Assembly: GCF_009811555.1 (NCBI RefSeq)
Contig: NZ_BLIN01000003.1
Coordinates: forward strand, 1,364,001 to 1,428,000
From: Streptomyces caniferus
Lineage (GTDB): Bacteria > Actinomycetota > Actinomycetes > Streptomycetales > Streptomycetaceae
Direction of reading: 5' to 3'
DNA length: 64,000 bases
Made by a program: the position numbers and the translations under genes. The notes beneath the pieces are model-generated. The model ran no database searches, was not told the origin of the DNA, and saw only the letters and a program-made list of their open reading frames with translations. Positions 33,748-44,900 of this stretch are shown here, piece by piece; the first letter of the stretch is position 1; each line of letters begins with the position of its first letter.

Positions 33748-35631
33748 ATGACCGCCGAGTCCCCCGAACTCCCCCTGGCCGCCGCCTTCCCCGATGCCGA
33801 TCGAGAGCAGTGGCAGCGCCTCGTCGAAGGCGTGCTGCGCAAATCGGGCGTCACCGAGGCGACGGGCACCGCCGCCGAGGATGCGCTCGCCACCGATCTG
33901 CAGGACGGTATCCGCGTCCGCCCGCTCTACACCGCCGAGGACGGTACGGCCGCCCTGGGCCATCCGGGCTTCCCGCCGTTCGTACGGGCCGGCCGGCCCG
34001 AGGGCACGACCGTCGCCGGGTGGGACGTACGCCAGCGCCATGTCCACACCGATCCGGTACGCGCCAATGAATCGGTGCTGGCCGATCTGGAGAACGGCGT
34101 CACTTCGGTCTGGCTGGCCGTCGGTGACGGCGGACTGCCGGTGGACGGCCTGGAGCGCGCGCTCGACGGGGTCTACCTGGACCTGGCCGCGGTGGTACTG
34201 GACGCCGGCGCCGATTTCGCACCGGCCGCCGAGGAGTTGCTGCGGCTGTACACCGCGTCCGGCGCCCCGCTGGGCGAGGCGGCCGGCTGCCTCGGCGCCG
34301 ACCCGCTCGGTCTGCTGGCCCGTACGGGCGACGACGCCAAGCTGCGCGTGCAGGGGGAGTCGGCCGCCCGGATCGCCGCGCGCTGCACCGCCGATGCGCC
34401 CGGTGTGCGCGCGCTGGCCGTGGACGCGCTGCCGTACCACGAGGCGGGCGGCTCGGCCGCCGAGGAACTGGGCGCCTCGCTGGCGACCGGTGTCGCCTAT
34501 CTGCGGCAGCTGACGGAGTCCGGCCTGTCCGTCGACGACGCCTGCCGGCAGCTGGAGTTCCGCTACGCCGCCACCGCGGACCAGTTCCTGACGATCGCCA
34601 AGCTGCGCGCCGCCCGACGGCTGTGGGCACGCGTCGCCGAGGTCTGCGGGGCCTCGCCCGCCGCATCGGCGCAGCGCCAGCACGCCGTCACCTCCACGGT
34701 CATGATGACCCGTCGGGACCCGTGGGTGAACATGCTGCGCACCACGGTCGCCGGGCTGTCCGCGGGCGTGGGCGGCGCGGATGCGGTGACGGTGCTGCCG
34801 TTCGACGCCGCGCTGGGCGTGCCCGATGCGTTCGCCCGCCGGATCGCCCGGAACACCCAGTCCGTGCTGCTGGAGGAGTCGCATCTGTCCAAGGTGATCG
34901 ACCCGGCGGGCGGCTCCTGGTACGTGGAGAGCCTCACCGACGAGCTGGCCCGCGCGGCCTGGGCGTTCTTCCAGGAGATCGAGGGCGCGGGCGGCCAGGC
35001 CGCGGCGCTGCGCTCCGGAATGGTCGCCGAGCGGCTGGCCCGCACCTGGGAGCGTCGCTCGGAGGACCTCGCCCACCGGCGTGAACCGATCACCGGTGTC
35101 AGCGAGTTCCCGCACCTCGCCGAGCCGCCGGTGCACCGCGAGCCGGCGCCCGCACCGATCGGCGGAGGCCTGCCGCGGGTGCGCAGGGACGATGCCTACG
35201 AGCGGCTGCGGTCGCGCTCCGACGCCCATCAGGCGGCGAGCGGCGCCCGGCCGCAGGTCTTCCTGGCCGCGCTGGGCCCGGTCGCGGCACACACCGCGCG
35301 GGTGGCGTTCGCCGCCAATCTGTTCCAGGCGGGCGGCATCGAGACGGTGCAGGAGCCCGCGCCGGTGGATGCGGAGTCGGTGGCCGAGGCGTTCGCCCGC
35401 AGTGGCGCACGGATCGCCTGTCTGTGTGCGAGCGATGCGGTGTACGGCGAGCAGGCGGCGGCCGTGGCGGCCGCGCTGAAGTCGGCGGGTGCGCTGCGGG
35501 TGCACCTGGCCGGCAAGCCGGGTGAGCACCGGGAGGAATTCACAGCGGCCGGGGTGGACTCCTTTGTCTTCGCGGGCTGCGACGCGGTCGAGGTGCTGTC
35601 CTCGGCCCTGGATGTCATGGAGGTGGCGTGA
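33748..35631 (+). CDS. mutA: Methylmalonyl-CoA mutase small subunit
   Basis: Beta subunit of 627 residues that, with MutB, isomerises methylmalonyl-CoA and succinyl-CoA. It keeps the mutase barrel outline ([76 protein letters not shown]) and a C-terminal Rossmann-like domain ([20 protein letters not shown]), but it lacks the DxHxxG cobalamin motif, as expected for the non-catalytic subunit. The stop overlaps the mutB start (TGATG). The locus supplies propionyl/methylmalonyl interconversion, linking odd- and branched-chain acyl oxidation to central metabolism or to polyketide extender units. Confidence 0.96.
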   Translation: MTAESPELPLAAAFPDADREQWQRLVEGVLRKSGVTEATGTAAEDALATDLQDGIRVRPLYTAEDGTAALGHPGFPPFVRAGRPEGTTVAGWDVRQRHVHTDPVRANESVLADLENGVTSVWLAVGDGGLPVDGLERALDGVYLDLAAVVLDAGADFAPAAEELLRLYTASGAPLGEAAGCLGADPLGLLARTGDDAKLRVQGESAARIAARCTADAPGVRALAVDALPYHEAGGSAAEELGASLATGVAYLRQLTESGLSVDDACRQLEFRYAATADQFLTIAKLRAARRLWARVAEVCGASPAASAQRQHAVTSTVMMTRRDPWVNMLRTTVAGLSAGVGGADAVTVLPFDAALGVPDAFARRIARNTQSVLLEESHLSKVIDPAGGSWYVESLTDELARAAWAFFQEIEGAGGQAAALRSGMVAERLARTWERRSEDLAHRREPITGVSEFPHLAEPPVHREPAPAPIGGGLPRVRRDDAYERLRSRSDAHQAASGARPQVFLAALGPVAAHTARVAFAANLFQAGGIETVQEPAPVDAESVAEAFARSGARIACLCASDAVYGEQAAAVAAALKSAGALRVHLAGKPGEHREEFTAAGVDSFVFAGCDAVEVLSSALDVMEVA

Positions 35632-37862
35632 TGAACGACACGACACAGCAGACGGGCGCCATCCCGGACTTCAGCACGGTCGAGCTGGGGAAGCCGGCTG
35701 CGGCGGACACCGCCGGCGACACCGGGGAGTGGGCCGCGGCCGTGGCGCAGTCCACCGGCAAGGGCGTGGCGGATCTGACGTGGGAGACGCCGGAGGGCAT
35801 CGACGTCAAGCCGCTGTACACCGAGGCGGACCTCGACGGCCTGGACTTCCTGGGGACCTACCCGGGGATCACGCCGTATCTGCGCGGGCCGTACCCGACG
35901 ATGTACGTCAACCAGCCCTGGACGATCCGGCAGTACGCCGGTTTCTCCACGGCCGAGGAGTCCAACGCCTTCTACCGCCGCAACCTCGCGGCCGGCCAGA
36001 AGGGCCTGTCGGTCGCCTTCGACCTGCCCACGCACCGCGGCTACGACAGCGACCACCCGCGGGTGACCGGCGATGTCGGCATGGCGGGCGTCGCCATCGA
36101 CTCGATCTACGACATGCGGCAGCTCTTCGAGGGCATCCCGCTGGACAAGATGACGGTGTCGATGACGATGAACGGCGCGGTGCTGCCCGTTCTCGCGCTC
36201 TACATCGTGGCCGCCGAGGAACAGGGCGTACCGCCCGAGAAGCTGGCCGGGACCATCCAGAACGACATCCTCAAGGAGTTCATGGTCCGCAACACCTACA
36301 TCTATCCGCCGCAGCCCTCGATGCGGATCATCTCCGACATCTTCGCGTACACCTCGCAGAAGATGCCGCGCTACAACTCCATCTCGATCTCCGGCTACCA
36401 CATACAAGAGGCGGGCGCGACGGCCGACCTGGAGCTGGCGTACACCCTGGCCGACGGGGTGGAGTACCTGCGCGCGGGCATCGAGGCGGGCATGGACGTG
36501 GACTCCTTCGCCCCGCGGCTGTCGTTCTTCTGGGCGATCGGCATGAACTTCTTCATGGAGATCGCCAAGCTGCGGGCGGCCCGGCTGCTGTGGGCGCGCC
36601 TGGTCCAGCGCTTCGAGCCGAAGAACCCCAAGTCCCTCTCGCTGCGCACCCATTCGCAGACCTCGGGCTGGTCGCTGACCGCGCAGGACGTGTTCAACAA
36701 CGTCACGCGTACGTGTGTGGAGGCGATGGCCGCCACTCAGGGGCACACCCAGTCCCTGCACACCAACGCCCTGGACGAGGCGCTCGCCCTGCCCACCGAC
36801 TTCTCCGCCCGGATCGCCCGTAACACCCAGCTGTTCCTGCAGCAGGAGTCGGGCACCTGCCGGGTCATCGACCCGTGGGGCGGCAGCGCCTACGTCGAGA
36901 AGCTCACCCACGATCTGGCGCAGCGGGCCTGGCAGCACATCGAGGAGGTCGAGGCGGCCGGCGGGATGGCCAAGGCGATCGACGCGGGCATCCCCAAGCT
37001 GCGCGTCGAAGAGGCCGCGGCCCGTACCCAGGCGCGGATCGACTCGGGGCGCCAGGCGCTGATCGGCGTGAACAAGTACCGGGTGGAGACCGACGAGGAG
37101 ATCGAGGTCCTCAAGGTCGACAACTCCTCGGTGCGCGCCCAGCAGATCGAGAAGCTGAAGCGGCTGCGTGCCGAGCGCGACGAGGACGCCTGCCAGGACG
37201 CCCTGCGGGCGCTGACCGCGGCGGCGAAGTCCGGTCCCGGCGAGGGGCTGGAGGGCAATCTGCTGGCGCTGGCGGTGGACGCGGCCCGTGCCATGGCGAC
37301 GGTCGGCGAGATCTCGGACGCCCTGGAGTCGGTCTATGGCCGGCACTCCGGCCAGATCCGTACGATCTCCGGTGTGTACCGAGACGAAGCGGGCCCCTCC
37401 TCCGGTGTCGAGCGCACCCGGGAGCTGGTGGCCGAGTTCGAGCGCGCCGAGGGCCGCCGGCCCCGCATCCTGGTGGCCAAGATGGGCCAGGACGGCCATG
37501 ACCGCGGCCAGAAGGTGATCGCCACGGCCTTCGCCGACCTGGGCTTCGACGTCGACGTCGGCCCGCTCTTCCAGACCCCGGCCGAGGTCGCCCGCCAGGC
37601 CGTGGAGGCGGACGTCCACATCGTCGGGGTGTCCTCGCTGGCGGCCGGGCATCTGACCCTGGTGCCCGCGCTGAAGGAGGCGCTGGCCGCCGAGGACCGC
37701 GAGGACATCACGATCGTGGTGGGCGGGGTGATCCCGCCGCAGGACGTGCAGCCGTTGCGCGACATGGGCGCCGCCGCGGTCTTCCTCCCCGGCACGGTCA
37801 TCCCGGAGGCCGCGCACGACCTGGTGCGGGACCTGGCGTCGGTCCTCGGCCACGAGCTCTGA
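35631..37862 (+). CDS. mutB: Methylmalonyl-CoA mutase large (catalytic) subunit
   Basis: Adenosylcobalamin-dependent catalytic subunit, 743 residues from the ATG at 35631 (GGAGG seven bases upstream; an adjacent GTG at 35628 is less likely). Barrel segments: [73 protein letters not shown]. The cobalamin domain carries [13 protein letters not shown] with His623 as lower axial ligand and [23 protein letters not shown] downstream. Forms the heterodimer with MutA. Spacing to meaB is 10 bases, so all three genes form one transcript. Confidence 0.97.
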   Translation: MNDTTQQTGAIPDFSTVELGKPAAADTAGDTGEWAAAVAQSTGKGVADLTWETPEGIDVKPLYTEADLDGLDFLGTYPGITPYLRGPYPTMYVNQPWTIRQYAGFSTAEESNAFYRRNLAAGQKGLSVAFDLPTHRGYDSDHPRVTGDVGMAGVAIDSIYDMRQLFEGIPLDKMTVSMTMNGAVLPVLALYIVAAEEQGVPPEKLAGTIQNDILKEFMVRNTYIYPPQPSMRIISDIFAYTSQKMPRYNSISISGYHIQEAGATADLELAYTLADGVEYLRAGIEAGMDVDSFAPRLSFFWAIGMNFFMEIAKLRAARLLWARLVQRFEPKNPKSLSLRTHSQTSGWSLTAQDVFNNVTRTCVEAMAATQGHTQSLHTNALDEALALPTDFSARIARNTQLFLQQESGTCRVIDPWGGSAYVEKLTHDLAQRAWQHIEEVEAAGGMAKAIDAGIPKLRVEEAAARTQARIDSGRQALIGVNKYRVETDEEIEVLKVDNSSVRAQQIEKLKRLRAERDEDACQDALRALTAAAKSGPGEGLEGNLLALAVDAARAMATVGEISDALESVYGRHSGQIRTISGVYRDEAGPSSGVERTRELVAEFERAEGRRPRILVAKMGQDGHDRGQKVIATAFADLGFDVDVGPLFQTPAEVARQAVEADVHIVGVSSLAAGHLTLVPALKEALAAEDREDITIVVGGVIPPQDVQPLRDMGAAAVFLPGTVIPEAAHDLVRDLASVLGHEL

Positions 37863-37872
37863 GCGGGGGGTC

Positions 37873-38874
37873 ATGCCTGCGACGATCGATGTGGAACGGT
37901 ACGCCGAGGGTGTCCGCGCGGGCTCCAGGGCCTGGATCGCCCGCGCCGTCACCCTGGTGGAGTCCACCCGGCCCGACCACCGGGCGGCGGCCCAGCGGCT
38001 GCTGGTCGAGCTGCTGCCGCACTCCGGCTCGGCCCGCAGGGTGGGCATCAGCGGGGTGCCGGGTGTCGGCAAGTCGACCTTCATCGACGCCCTCGGCTCG
38101 CTGCTGACCGACGCCGGACACCGGGTGGCGGTGCTCGCCGTCGACCCGTCCTCCAGCCGTACCGGTGGCTCCATCCTGGGCGACAAGACCCGGATGGAGC
38201 GCCTGGCGACGGACCCGGCGGCGTTCGTCCGCCCCTCCCCCACGTCCGGCACGCTGGGCGGGGTGGCGCGGGCCACGCGGGAGTCCATCGTGGTGATGGA
38301 GGCCGCGGGCTACGACGTCGTCCTGGTCGAGACGGTCGGCGTCGGCCAGTCCGAGACCACCGTCGCGGGCATGGTCGACACCTTTCTGCTGCTGACCCTG
38401 GCGCGCACCGGCGACCAGCTCCAGGGCATCAAGAAGGGCGTACTGGAGCTGGCGGACCTGGTCTCCGTCAACAAGGCCGACGGCCCGCACGAACGGGACG
38501 CCCGTTCAGCGGCCCGCGAACTGTCCGGTGCGCTGCGGCTGCTGCAGCCCCCGGACGCGGCCTGGACGCCTCCCGTACTGACCTGCAGCGCCCGTGAGGG
38601 CACCGGCCTGAAGGGGGTCTGGGAGCGGGTCGAGCAGCACCGCACCCTCCTGGAGTCCACCGGGGCACTGGCCGAGCGGCGCCGCGCCCAACAGGTCGAC
38701 TGGACCTGGTCGATGGTGCGCGACCGGCTGATCGACCGCCTCCAGGAGCACCCCGAGGTGCGCCGGCTGGGCCCCGGTGTGGAACAGGCGGTGCGCGACG
38801 GCGAGATCACCGCGACGCTGGCGGCCGAGCGGCTGCTGGCGGCGTTCGGCCTCGGGGACGGCCTGACGGGCTAG
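37873..38874 (+). CDS. meaB: Methylmalonyl-CoA mutase-protecting GTPase
   Basis: G3E-type P-loop GTPase of 333 residues that gates cofactor loading and protects the mutase from inactivation. Walker [10 protein letters not shown] at 61-69; [19 protein letters not shown] follows; ETVGVGQSE at 153-161; switch III region [11 protein letters not shown] at 179-189; base recognition NKAD at 200-203. C-terminal dimerisation helices are present. ATG at 37873 with GGGGGG upstream. It is cotranscribed behind mutB, the standard actinobacterial order. Convergent with the LysR gene with only 16 bases between stops. Confidence 0.95.
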   Translation: MPATIDVERYAEGVRAGSRAWIARAVTLVESTRPDHRAAAQRLLVELLPHSGSARRVGISGVPGVGKSTFIDALGSLLTDAGHRVAVLAVDPSSSRTGGSILGDKTRMERLATDPAAFVRPSPTSGTLGGVARATRESIVVMEAAGYDVVLVETVGVGQSETTVAGMVDTFLLLTLARTGDQLQGIKKGVLELADLVSVNKADGPHERDARSAARELSGALRLLQPPDAAWTPPVLTCSAREGTGLKGVWERVEQHRTLLESTGALAERRRAQQVDWTWSMVRDRLIDRLQEHPEVRRLGPGVEQAVRDGEITATLAAERLLAAFGLGDGLTG

Positions 38875-38890
38875 GCCCAGGACGACCGCG

Positions 38891-39808
38891 CTACCGGCGC
38901 CCCGGCTCCTCTCCCGGCCGGGTGCGTCGTCCCCGCGCGGCGAAGTGCGCGACGGCCATGTCACGGAACCGGGCGGCGGCCGTGGAGAGATAGCTGTCCT
39001 CGCGCCGGACCAGGCTCAGGGTCCGTACGCAGTCCGGGGTGTCGAGGTGCAGCCAGGCGAGCGGCACCTGCGGGAGTTCGGCGCGGGCGACGGCGGGGAT
39101 CAGGCCGATGCCCAGACCGGCCGCGACCAGGAAGTGCGTGGCGCCGGGCTCATCGCCCTCGCAGGAGATGATCGGCCGGCGCCCGATTTTGCTGAACAGC
39201 CGCTCCAGCAGCGCGCGTTGCCAGTGTCCGGTCCTCGTGGTGATGAAGGGCTCATCGGCGATCTCGGCCACCGTGACCCGCTCCCGGGCGGCCAGCGGAT
39301 GACCGGCGGCCACGACGAGCAGCACCTCGTCGCGCAGCAGCCGCACCGCGCCCAGGCCGGGCCCGGTCAGCGGCTGGGAGGCGACGCAGAAATCGACCTC
39401 CCGTGCCCGTAGCTGTTCCCGCATCACCTCGGGGGTGGACTGCAGGCACCGGACGGTGACACCGGGGTGGGCGGCACGGAAGCCGGCCAGCAGCTCGGTG
39501 AGCGGCAGCAGCGTCTCGGCGGCCACGGCGACCGAGCCGTCGTCCAGCCCGGCGGCATCGGCCAACTCCCGCCGCCCGTCGTCGAGTTCGCTCAGCGCAC
39601 GCTCGACCCGTACCAGGAACGCGGCGCCATAGCGGTTGAGCCGGATGGTGCGGCCCTGGCGGTCGAAGAGCGGGACGCCCAGCTCCGCCTCCAGCCGGGC
39701 GATCGTCCGGCTCACCGACGGCTGGGCCACCCGTAGTTCCCGGGCGGCCCGGCTGATGTGCTCCCGGCGCGCGACCTCCCGGAAGTAGCGCAGGGACAGC
39801 AGATCCAT
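38891..39808 (-). CDS. LysR-family transcriptional regulator
   Basis: A 305-residue LysR protein. The N-terminal winged helix is textbook: LLSLRYFREVARREHISRAA, RELRVAQPSVSRTIARLEAE, LGVPLFDRQGR. The C-terminal periplasmic-binding-like domain follows (SVAVAAETLLPLTELLAGFR, AAGLGIGLIPAVARAELP). The nearest short relatives by wording are LysR proteins of the LTTR group acting on neighbouring metabolic genes, but no divergent catabolic gene is adjacent: upstream lies the ATP-binding protein gene in the same direction, 123 bases away. GGAAGG precedes the ATG. Target unknown. Confidence 0.9.
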   Translation of the reverse strand: MDLLSLRYFREVARREHISRAARELRVAQPSVSRTIARLEAELGVPLFDRQGRTIRLNRYGAAFLVRVERALSELDDGRRELADAAGLDDGSVAVAAETLLPLTELLAGFRAAHPGVTVRCLQSTPEVMREQLRAREVDFCVASQPLTGPGLGAVRLLRDEVLLVVAAGHPLAARERVTVAEIADEPFITTRTGHWQRALLERLFSKIGRRPIISCEGDEPGATHFLVAAGLGIGLIPAVARAELPQVPLAWLHLDTPDCVRTLSLVRREDSYLSTAAARFRDMAVAHFAARGRRTRPGEEPGRR

Positions 39809-39931
39809 CGGCGTCTCGGGCCTTCCGTGCGGATGAGGGCGGCCCGGGAATCGTCACACACGGCGCGCCCGTGCGCCGTTACGCCGGGAGCCAGGGGCCG
39901 GGGCCCGCGGTACCTCCGCTGCGGACTGGTC

Positions 39932-40438
39932 TCAGCCGCGCGTCGACACCGTCGCCCACACCGTCTTTCCGGTGCGGTCCGGCGACGTCCAGCCCCAGTC
40001 GTCGCTCAGCTGGTCGACGATGTGCAGGCCCCGCCCGGATTCCGCCAGGGCGTCCGGTGGCTTGACGACGGGGGCGCCGGTGCCCGCGTCCGAAACCGCG
40101 CACAGCACCGTGGAGTTCTGCCGCGTCAGGGCGAGCCAGGCGTTGCAGAAGGGGGCGGGCGCCTCGGGCGCGGCGTCGTCCCCGGGATCCTTGGCGCCGT
40201 AGCGCAGGGCGTTGCTGACGAGCTCCGAGACGACCAGGGCCACGTCATCGGCCACGTCGGCACACAACTGCCAGCCCGCGAGCGTGGCCCGGGTGAACCG
40301 GCGGGCCTCCGGCACGGTGCGCGCGGAGCCGCTGAGGGCGCAGGCGGCGAATCCGTCGGGGGCGGGCATCCACCAGCTGTCCTCACACAGTTCATCCCGA
40401 AGGGCGTCATGCACGGTCTCTGCCGGATGTGTGGTCAT
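39932..40438 (-). CDS. ATP-binding (anti-sigma-like HATPase) protein
   Basis: Soluble protein of 168 residues with the RsbW/SpoIIAB-type GHKL ATPase domain. N box VVSELVSNALRYG (Glu72, Asn76), G1 box VSDAGTGAP and G2 region SGRGLHIVDQLSDDWGW. Streptomycetes carry dozens of such genes, often beside DUF397 and helix-turn-helix genes, as here. Most have no known sigma partner; a kinase or anti-sigma role in development is the usual guess. The ATG at 40438 (GGAG six bases upstream) is preferred to one two codons earlier. Divergent from the DUF397 gene. Confidence 0.88.
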   Translation of the reverse strand: MTTHPAETVHDALRDELCEDSWWMPAPDGFAACALSGSARTVPEARRFTRATLAGWQLCADVADDVALVVSELVSNALRYGAKDPGDDAAPEAPAPFCNAWLALTRQNSTVLCAVSDAGTGAPVVKPPDALAESGRGLHIVDQLSDDWGWTSPDRTGKTVWATVSTRG

Positions 40439-40516
40439 CAACATCTCCGCGAGGGGGATTTCAGGGCTGGGCCGGGCTGCCTCGGAGAGCTAATATCCTC
40501 GTCAGCCGTCGCATGG

Positions 40517-40540
40517 TGCAAGTGCATCTGCAATTACATC
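40517..40540. promoter_or_regulatory. Hexameric TGCAnn direct repeats in divergent promoter
   Basis: Four consecutive hexamers, TGCAAG, TGCATC, TGCAAT and TACATC, in exact 6-base register, 95-118 bases before the DUF397 start; TAATATCCT lies at 40492-40500. In WhiJ-like loci the helix-turn-helix protein is thought to bind such promoter repeats; here its gene is the damaged one at 40990. Confidence 0.45.
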
Positions 40541-40634
40541 AGCAAGGACGGTCGCTCAGGGGCGCGTTCACGCCAAGGTGAGCGCAGGCTCGGGATCCGT
40601 CGGAGGAGAGACCTCCAGCAAGGGAGCAACTGTT

Positions 40635-40877
40635 ATGGAGCCGGTGACCAACGGCATGCAGGCGACCAGCATCGAAGGTGCCGTCTGGCGCAAGAGCCGC
40701 CGCAGCAACCCCAGCGGCAACTGCGTGGAACTGGCGGCCCTTTCGGACGGCGGAGTGGCGGTGCGCAACTCCCGGTTCGCCTCGGGTCCGGCGCTGGTCT
40801 ACACCCACGACGAGATGGTGGCTTTCGTCCAGGGAGCCAAGGACGGCGACTTCGACGACCTCATCGCCGGCCGCTGA
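40635..40877 (+). CDS. DUF397 small regulatory protein
   Basis: An 80-residue DUF397 protein: the family hallmark WRKSRRSNPSGNCVELA is at residues 18-34, then VAVRNSRF and FVQGAKDGDFDD. DUF397 proteins act with WhiJ-like helix-turn-helix partners to control development and antibiotic production, by an antitoxin-like mode that has been proposed but not settled. AGGGAG stands eight bases before the ATG at 40635. The helix-turn-helix gene follows 112 bases later, in reverse of the commoner order. An in-frame start at 40578 is unlikely. Confidence 0.9.
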   Translation: MEPVTNGMQATSIEGAVWRKSRRSNPSGNCVELAALSDGGVAVRNSRFASGPALVYTHDEMVAFVQGAKDGDFDDLIAGR

Positions 40878-40989
40878 CCGTGCGCCGTCGCGATTGGCGC
40901 ATATGTCGCTCGGATAGTCGCCCCGGCTGTACGAAGCGCTCGGGGCGGTGGGACACTGGGCGTTCGCCCGACCACTCAGGGGAGTCAGC

Positions 40990-41878
40990 ATGACCGCCGC
41001 GCAGCCGAGCAGCGATCCGTCCCTGCGCCGCTACCTGGAACATCCGCGGGGCGGTCCGACCGTCCTGCGGATCGTGCTGGGCACCCAGCTCCGCCGGCTG
41101 CGTGAAGGGGCGGGCATCACCCGTGAGGCCGCCGGGGACGCCATCCGTGGTTCGCACGCGAAGATCAGCCGCCTCGAACTCGGCCGGGTGAGCTGCAAGG
41201 AGCGCGATGTCGCCGATCTGCTGACGCTCTACAACGTCACGGACGAAGCGATCCGTTCCGACTTCCTCAAGCTGGCCCGCAAGACCAGCAGCCCGGGCTG
41301 GTGGCACCAGTACAACGATGTGCTGCCCGGCTGGTTCGAGACGCATATCGGTCTCGAAGAGGCCGCCTCGGTGATCCGGACGTACGAAGTCCAGTTCGTT
41401 CCGGGCCTGTTGCAGACACCTGACTACGCCCGTGCGGTGGCGCAGCTCGGCCACCCGCGGTCCTCCCCCGAGGAGATCGAGCGGCGGGTCCAGTTGCGCG
41501 TACAGCGTCAGGAACTGCTGACCGTCCCGGACGCGCCGCGGGTATGGGCCGTGATCGACGAGGCGTCGCTGCGCCGTCCGCTCGGCGGACCGGACGTGAT
41601 GGCCGGTCAGCTCAGACATCTGCTGAAGATGACCGAGCTGCCGAATGTGACGCTGCGGTGGCCTGGCGGCGGCCGGTGGCCCGATCACGATCCTGCGCTT
41701 CCTGGAGCCGGACCTGCCGGACATCGTCTATCTGGAGCAGCTCACCAGCGCGCTCTATCTGGACAAGCGCGATGATGTCGATCATTACCTCGCGGTGATG
41801 GACCGGCTCAGCGCACAGTCCGAGTCGCCCCGCGAATCCCTGGCGATCCTGGAGCGGTTGCTCAAGCAGGAGGACTGA
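40990..41878 (+). pseudogene. Frameshifted helix-turn-helix / DUF5753 (WhiJ-like) regulator
   Basis: From the ATG at 40990 (GGGGAG upstream) an XRE helix-turn-helix (LGTQLRRLREGAGITREAAG, SHAKISRLELGR) and most of a DUF5753 domain (GLLQTPDYARAV, AVIDEASLRRPLGG, LPNVTLR) read normally to about 41657. That frame then turns to nonsense and stops at 41775. A second frame takes over from about 41665 with GGPITILRFLEPDLPDIVYL, EQLTSALYLDKRDDVDHYLA and a normal end at 41878. Relatives have about nine residues (xLPFxAGGH-like) at the junction that are missing here, so a deletion of roughly 20 bases fits better than a single-base miscall. The protein is probably inactive or C-terminally altered. Confidence 0.85.
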
Positions 41879-41997
41879 CCCGCGGTCCGGGATCGCGTAC
41901 ATCCGGCAGGCGGAGCGAGGCACGCTCGCAGGGCGAACGGGCCTGCGACGGCGGCGATGCGCTTCCGGGGCACCCTCCCTGACCGGGTCATCCCCGG

Positions 41998-44900
41998 TCA
42001 GCGGTGAGGGAACCCGCCACCGGGCCCACCGCCGTGATCGCCCGGTCCGTGATGGCCCGGCCCATGGGGGCCGTCATGGTCGCCGTGACCGTCGTGGTCT
42101 CCGTCGCCGTGGTCGCCGTCCGGGCCGCCCGGCCTCCGCGAGAAGGTGACGGTGTCGCAGTAGATCACCGGCCCGGGTGTCGTGGGCGGGGTGGGGCCGT
42201 CGGGGCGGATGCCCTCGGTTTCGAGGACCATCAGGCGCAACGGTCCGCCGCGTCGTCCGGGCGGTATCGGGACCTGGCCCGTGTAGAAGGGCGTCCGGGA
42301 GGACTCCGCGTCGACGGAGGTGAGGTCGACGGTGGTGTCCTCGAGGGTCACCCAGCCGAGGTCATCGTCGTCGACCAGGCTGTTCCGGCGTTGCAGTGTG
42401 GCGGTGATGCGCGGCGGCAGAGAGCCGGTGGGGTCCCAGGAGGGTCCGGTGACGCTGACCGACAGCGGATCGCCGGGCGTGACCCTCAGTTCGCGGTCGG
42501 GCAGGGTGCGCACCAGGTCCGCGAGGACGACCGTGGAGGAGATCTCGGCTCCGGGGATGGAATCCGGCTGGTAGCGGACCAGGGCGAGCCGGACGAAGGG
42601 CAGGCAGGCGTCCCCGGTGTCCAGGTCCAGGTCGCAGAACCAGCGGCCGACCTTGTCCTCGTCCTCATCGGGCTTCGGAGTGCCCGCTTCGAACTGCGGG
42701 GTGAAGCCGACGACCGTGACCGGGAGGGGGCCCGACGGCGTGGCGAGGGAGAGCTTGCCGGACTGCCGCTCCGCGTTGGTGAACACCTCCGCGGTGGGGG
42801 CGAAGACCGGCGCGGAACGGTGGATGGGGTCGCGGCCCATCAAGGTGACCCAGGCGTCCCGTACGGACTTCGGATCGCCTCCCGGCGGTTCGCCGAGAAC
42901 GACGCCGAGCAGTTCGCCGTCTCCGGACGAGAACCAGGAGCGGTCCAGGTACACCCGGATTCCGCGACCGCGCCGTTGGTGGACGATGGGACCGGGCGGC
43001 CCGCCGACGTGCTCCAGGGTGAGCGTGGGCACGCAGTACAGCAGCCGTGGCGCCATCGGGGGCTTGCTGCTCGGCACCGAGTGCTCCTGCGCCGTCCCCT
43101 CCACGGTCAGCACGTTCTGGCCGGGCGTGGCGAACTGCGGCGGGAAGTAGTCGGCGAACTTGCTGCCGGCCACCGGGTGGTAGCGCACCGTCCGGTGCTT
43201 GGTGTCGCCGAATTCATGCTTCGCAGGGGTGGGCGGGAGGGGATGGGGCCTGCCGTCCTGATCGCCCTGGGGGTTGACGGGTTGCGCCACCGCGGCCGTG
43301 GCGTCCGCCTTCGCCTTGTCCTCGGCCGCCTGGGTGTTGAAGGTCAGCACGCCGTCCCTGAGCAGGGCGGGCTCGGCGCTCGGGACGCCGTTCCGGCCCG
43401 CCGCACGCGCCGTCAGCAGATCGAACACCGGAACGGCCACCTCGCGGGTGGTGCGGCCCGCGAGGCCGGCGTCCGTCACCTCGGTCCACTCGGCGATCAG
43501 GTCGATCCGGTCCGTAGTGCCCTCGTCCAGCGCGACGGAGCCGGTGAGGTGCTCGGCCGTCGCTCCGGAGGCACGGGGAACCGTCGGCGTCGACAGGGTC
43601 AACACCGGTGATTTCAGTGGTTGTTGCACCGCATGGACGAGTGTCAGTTCCTGCCAGGGCGTGAACATCCAGTGCCGGCTGGCTGCGGCCAGTGCCAGCG
43701 TGTCGTCGGTGCGTCGTGCCTCTGCCGCCCTTCTCGCCGCCGCGTCCCCCTCCGTCTCCGACGCGAGCCCCGGTACCGACTCCTCCTGCTCCCGGCACCA
43801 CCCGGCCATGCCCATGACTTTCTCGTCGAAGTCGATCCTGGAGCACACCCGGACGGTCGCCACGACACCTTTCGGCAGCGATACGGTCAGCACCCGGGAG
43901 GCCTCGTCGAAGCGCGGCGGGGCGGTGCCTTCGGCCAGCCGCAGCCGCAGGGACCGGGGGCGGTGCCAGACCTCACCGTCCCAGGGAACCGGGAAGGGCT
44001 CCCCGTCGGGCATGCCCGGCAGATCCAGGAAGACCGCTCCCGTGGACAGCGGATCGGGAAGGTAGGGCAGCTCGACCTGCTCGCCGGTGTGCAGAACGGT
44101 GTGCACCGGGTGGTCGGGGTCCGCCGCCGACGACCTGACCGGCTCCACCTGAACGTCCGGCTGGGACGGGGAGGTGTCGCTCAACGAGCCGCTCTCCCGG
44201 GCGGCCAGATCGTAGACCTCGTCCTGCACGGTCCGGTCCGTGGACCCGATGGCCTCGTCCAGCAGTCCGTGCCACTCGACGCACCGCAGCGACGCCTTCG
44301 GTGCCACCACATGCCGTTCGTCGGTCCCCCGGTACGGGCCGTGCCCTTCCGCGGTGACCAGGGAAGACCGGTTGAAGTCCGCGGCGTACTGCTCGGCTGT
44401 CCGGCCGCCTCCGGTGCCGGTTCCCGGGCCGGCGTCCGTGCCCGTGCCGCAGTCGACGGCGAAGCCGCTCTTGAGGCCGAGTTTGGTGAGGGACCGGCAG
44501 CCGGGCTCACCGTCGGCACCGCTGCCCGTGAAGCCCTGGGCGCGCTGCTCCTCGGCGTACGCGGCCCTGGTCTCGTTGCCGAACGTTCCGTCCGCGCCGT
44601 GGGGGAGCAGGTGTCCGTTGTCCATGAGGGCCTGCTGGACGAGGCGGACGTCGTCGTTGTGCTTGCCGAAGGTGACGTTGACCAGGGCGACGGTCCGCAC
44701 GGTTCCCCCACCGGCCGGGGGCGGGCCGGGCCCGGGGCTGCTCCGGATCACCATCCGGAAGGCCGAGGAACCTTCCTCGAAGGCGAATCTGGGCACGATG
44801 GCCGGGGCCAGGACGGGCTCGAACCTCTGGAAGGGCTGCAGTCCGGCCCCGCCGGGGAGCATCAGGGCCGCTGCGTCCTTCGGCGAGGCGGCGGATTCCG

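Noticed and set aside
33505..35646. Upstream extension of the secreted propeller protein (1145 codons in total)
   Set aside because: The extension is the exact antisense of mutA; the ATG at 33504 has a strong ribosome site and signal peptide.
35229..38288. 1019-codon minus-strand frame
   Set aside because: Antisense of mutB and meaB, low-complexity product.
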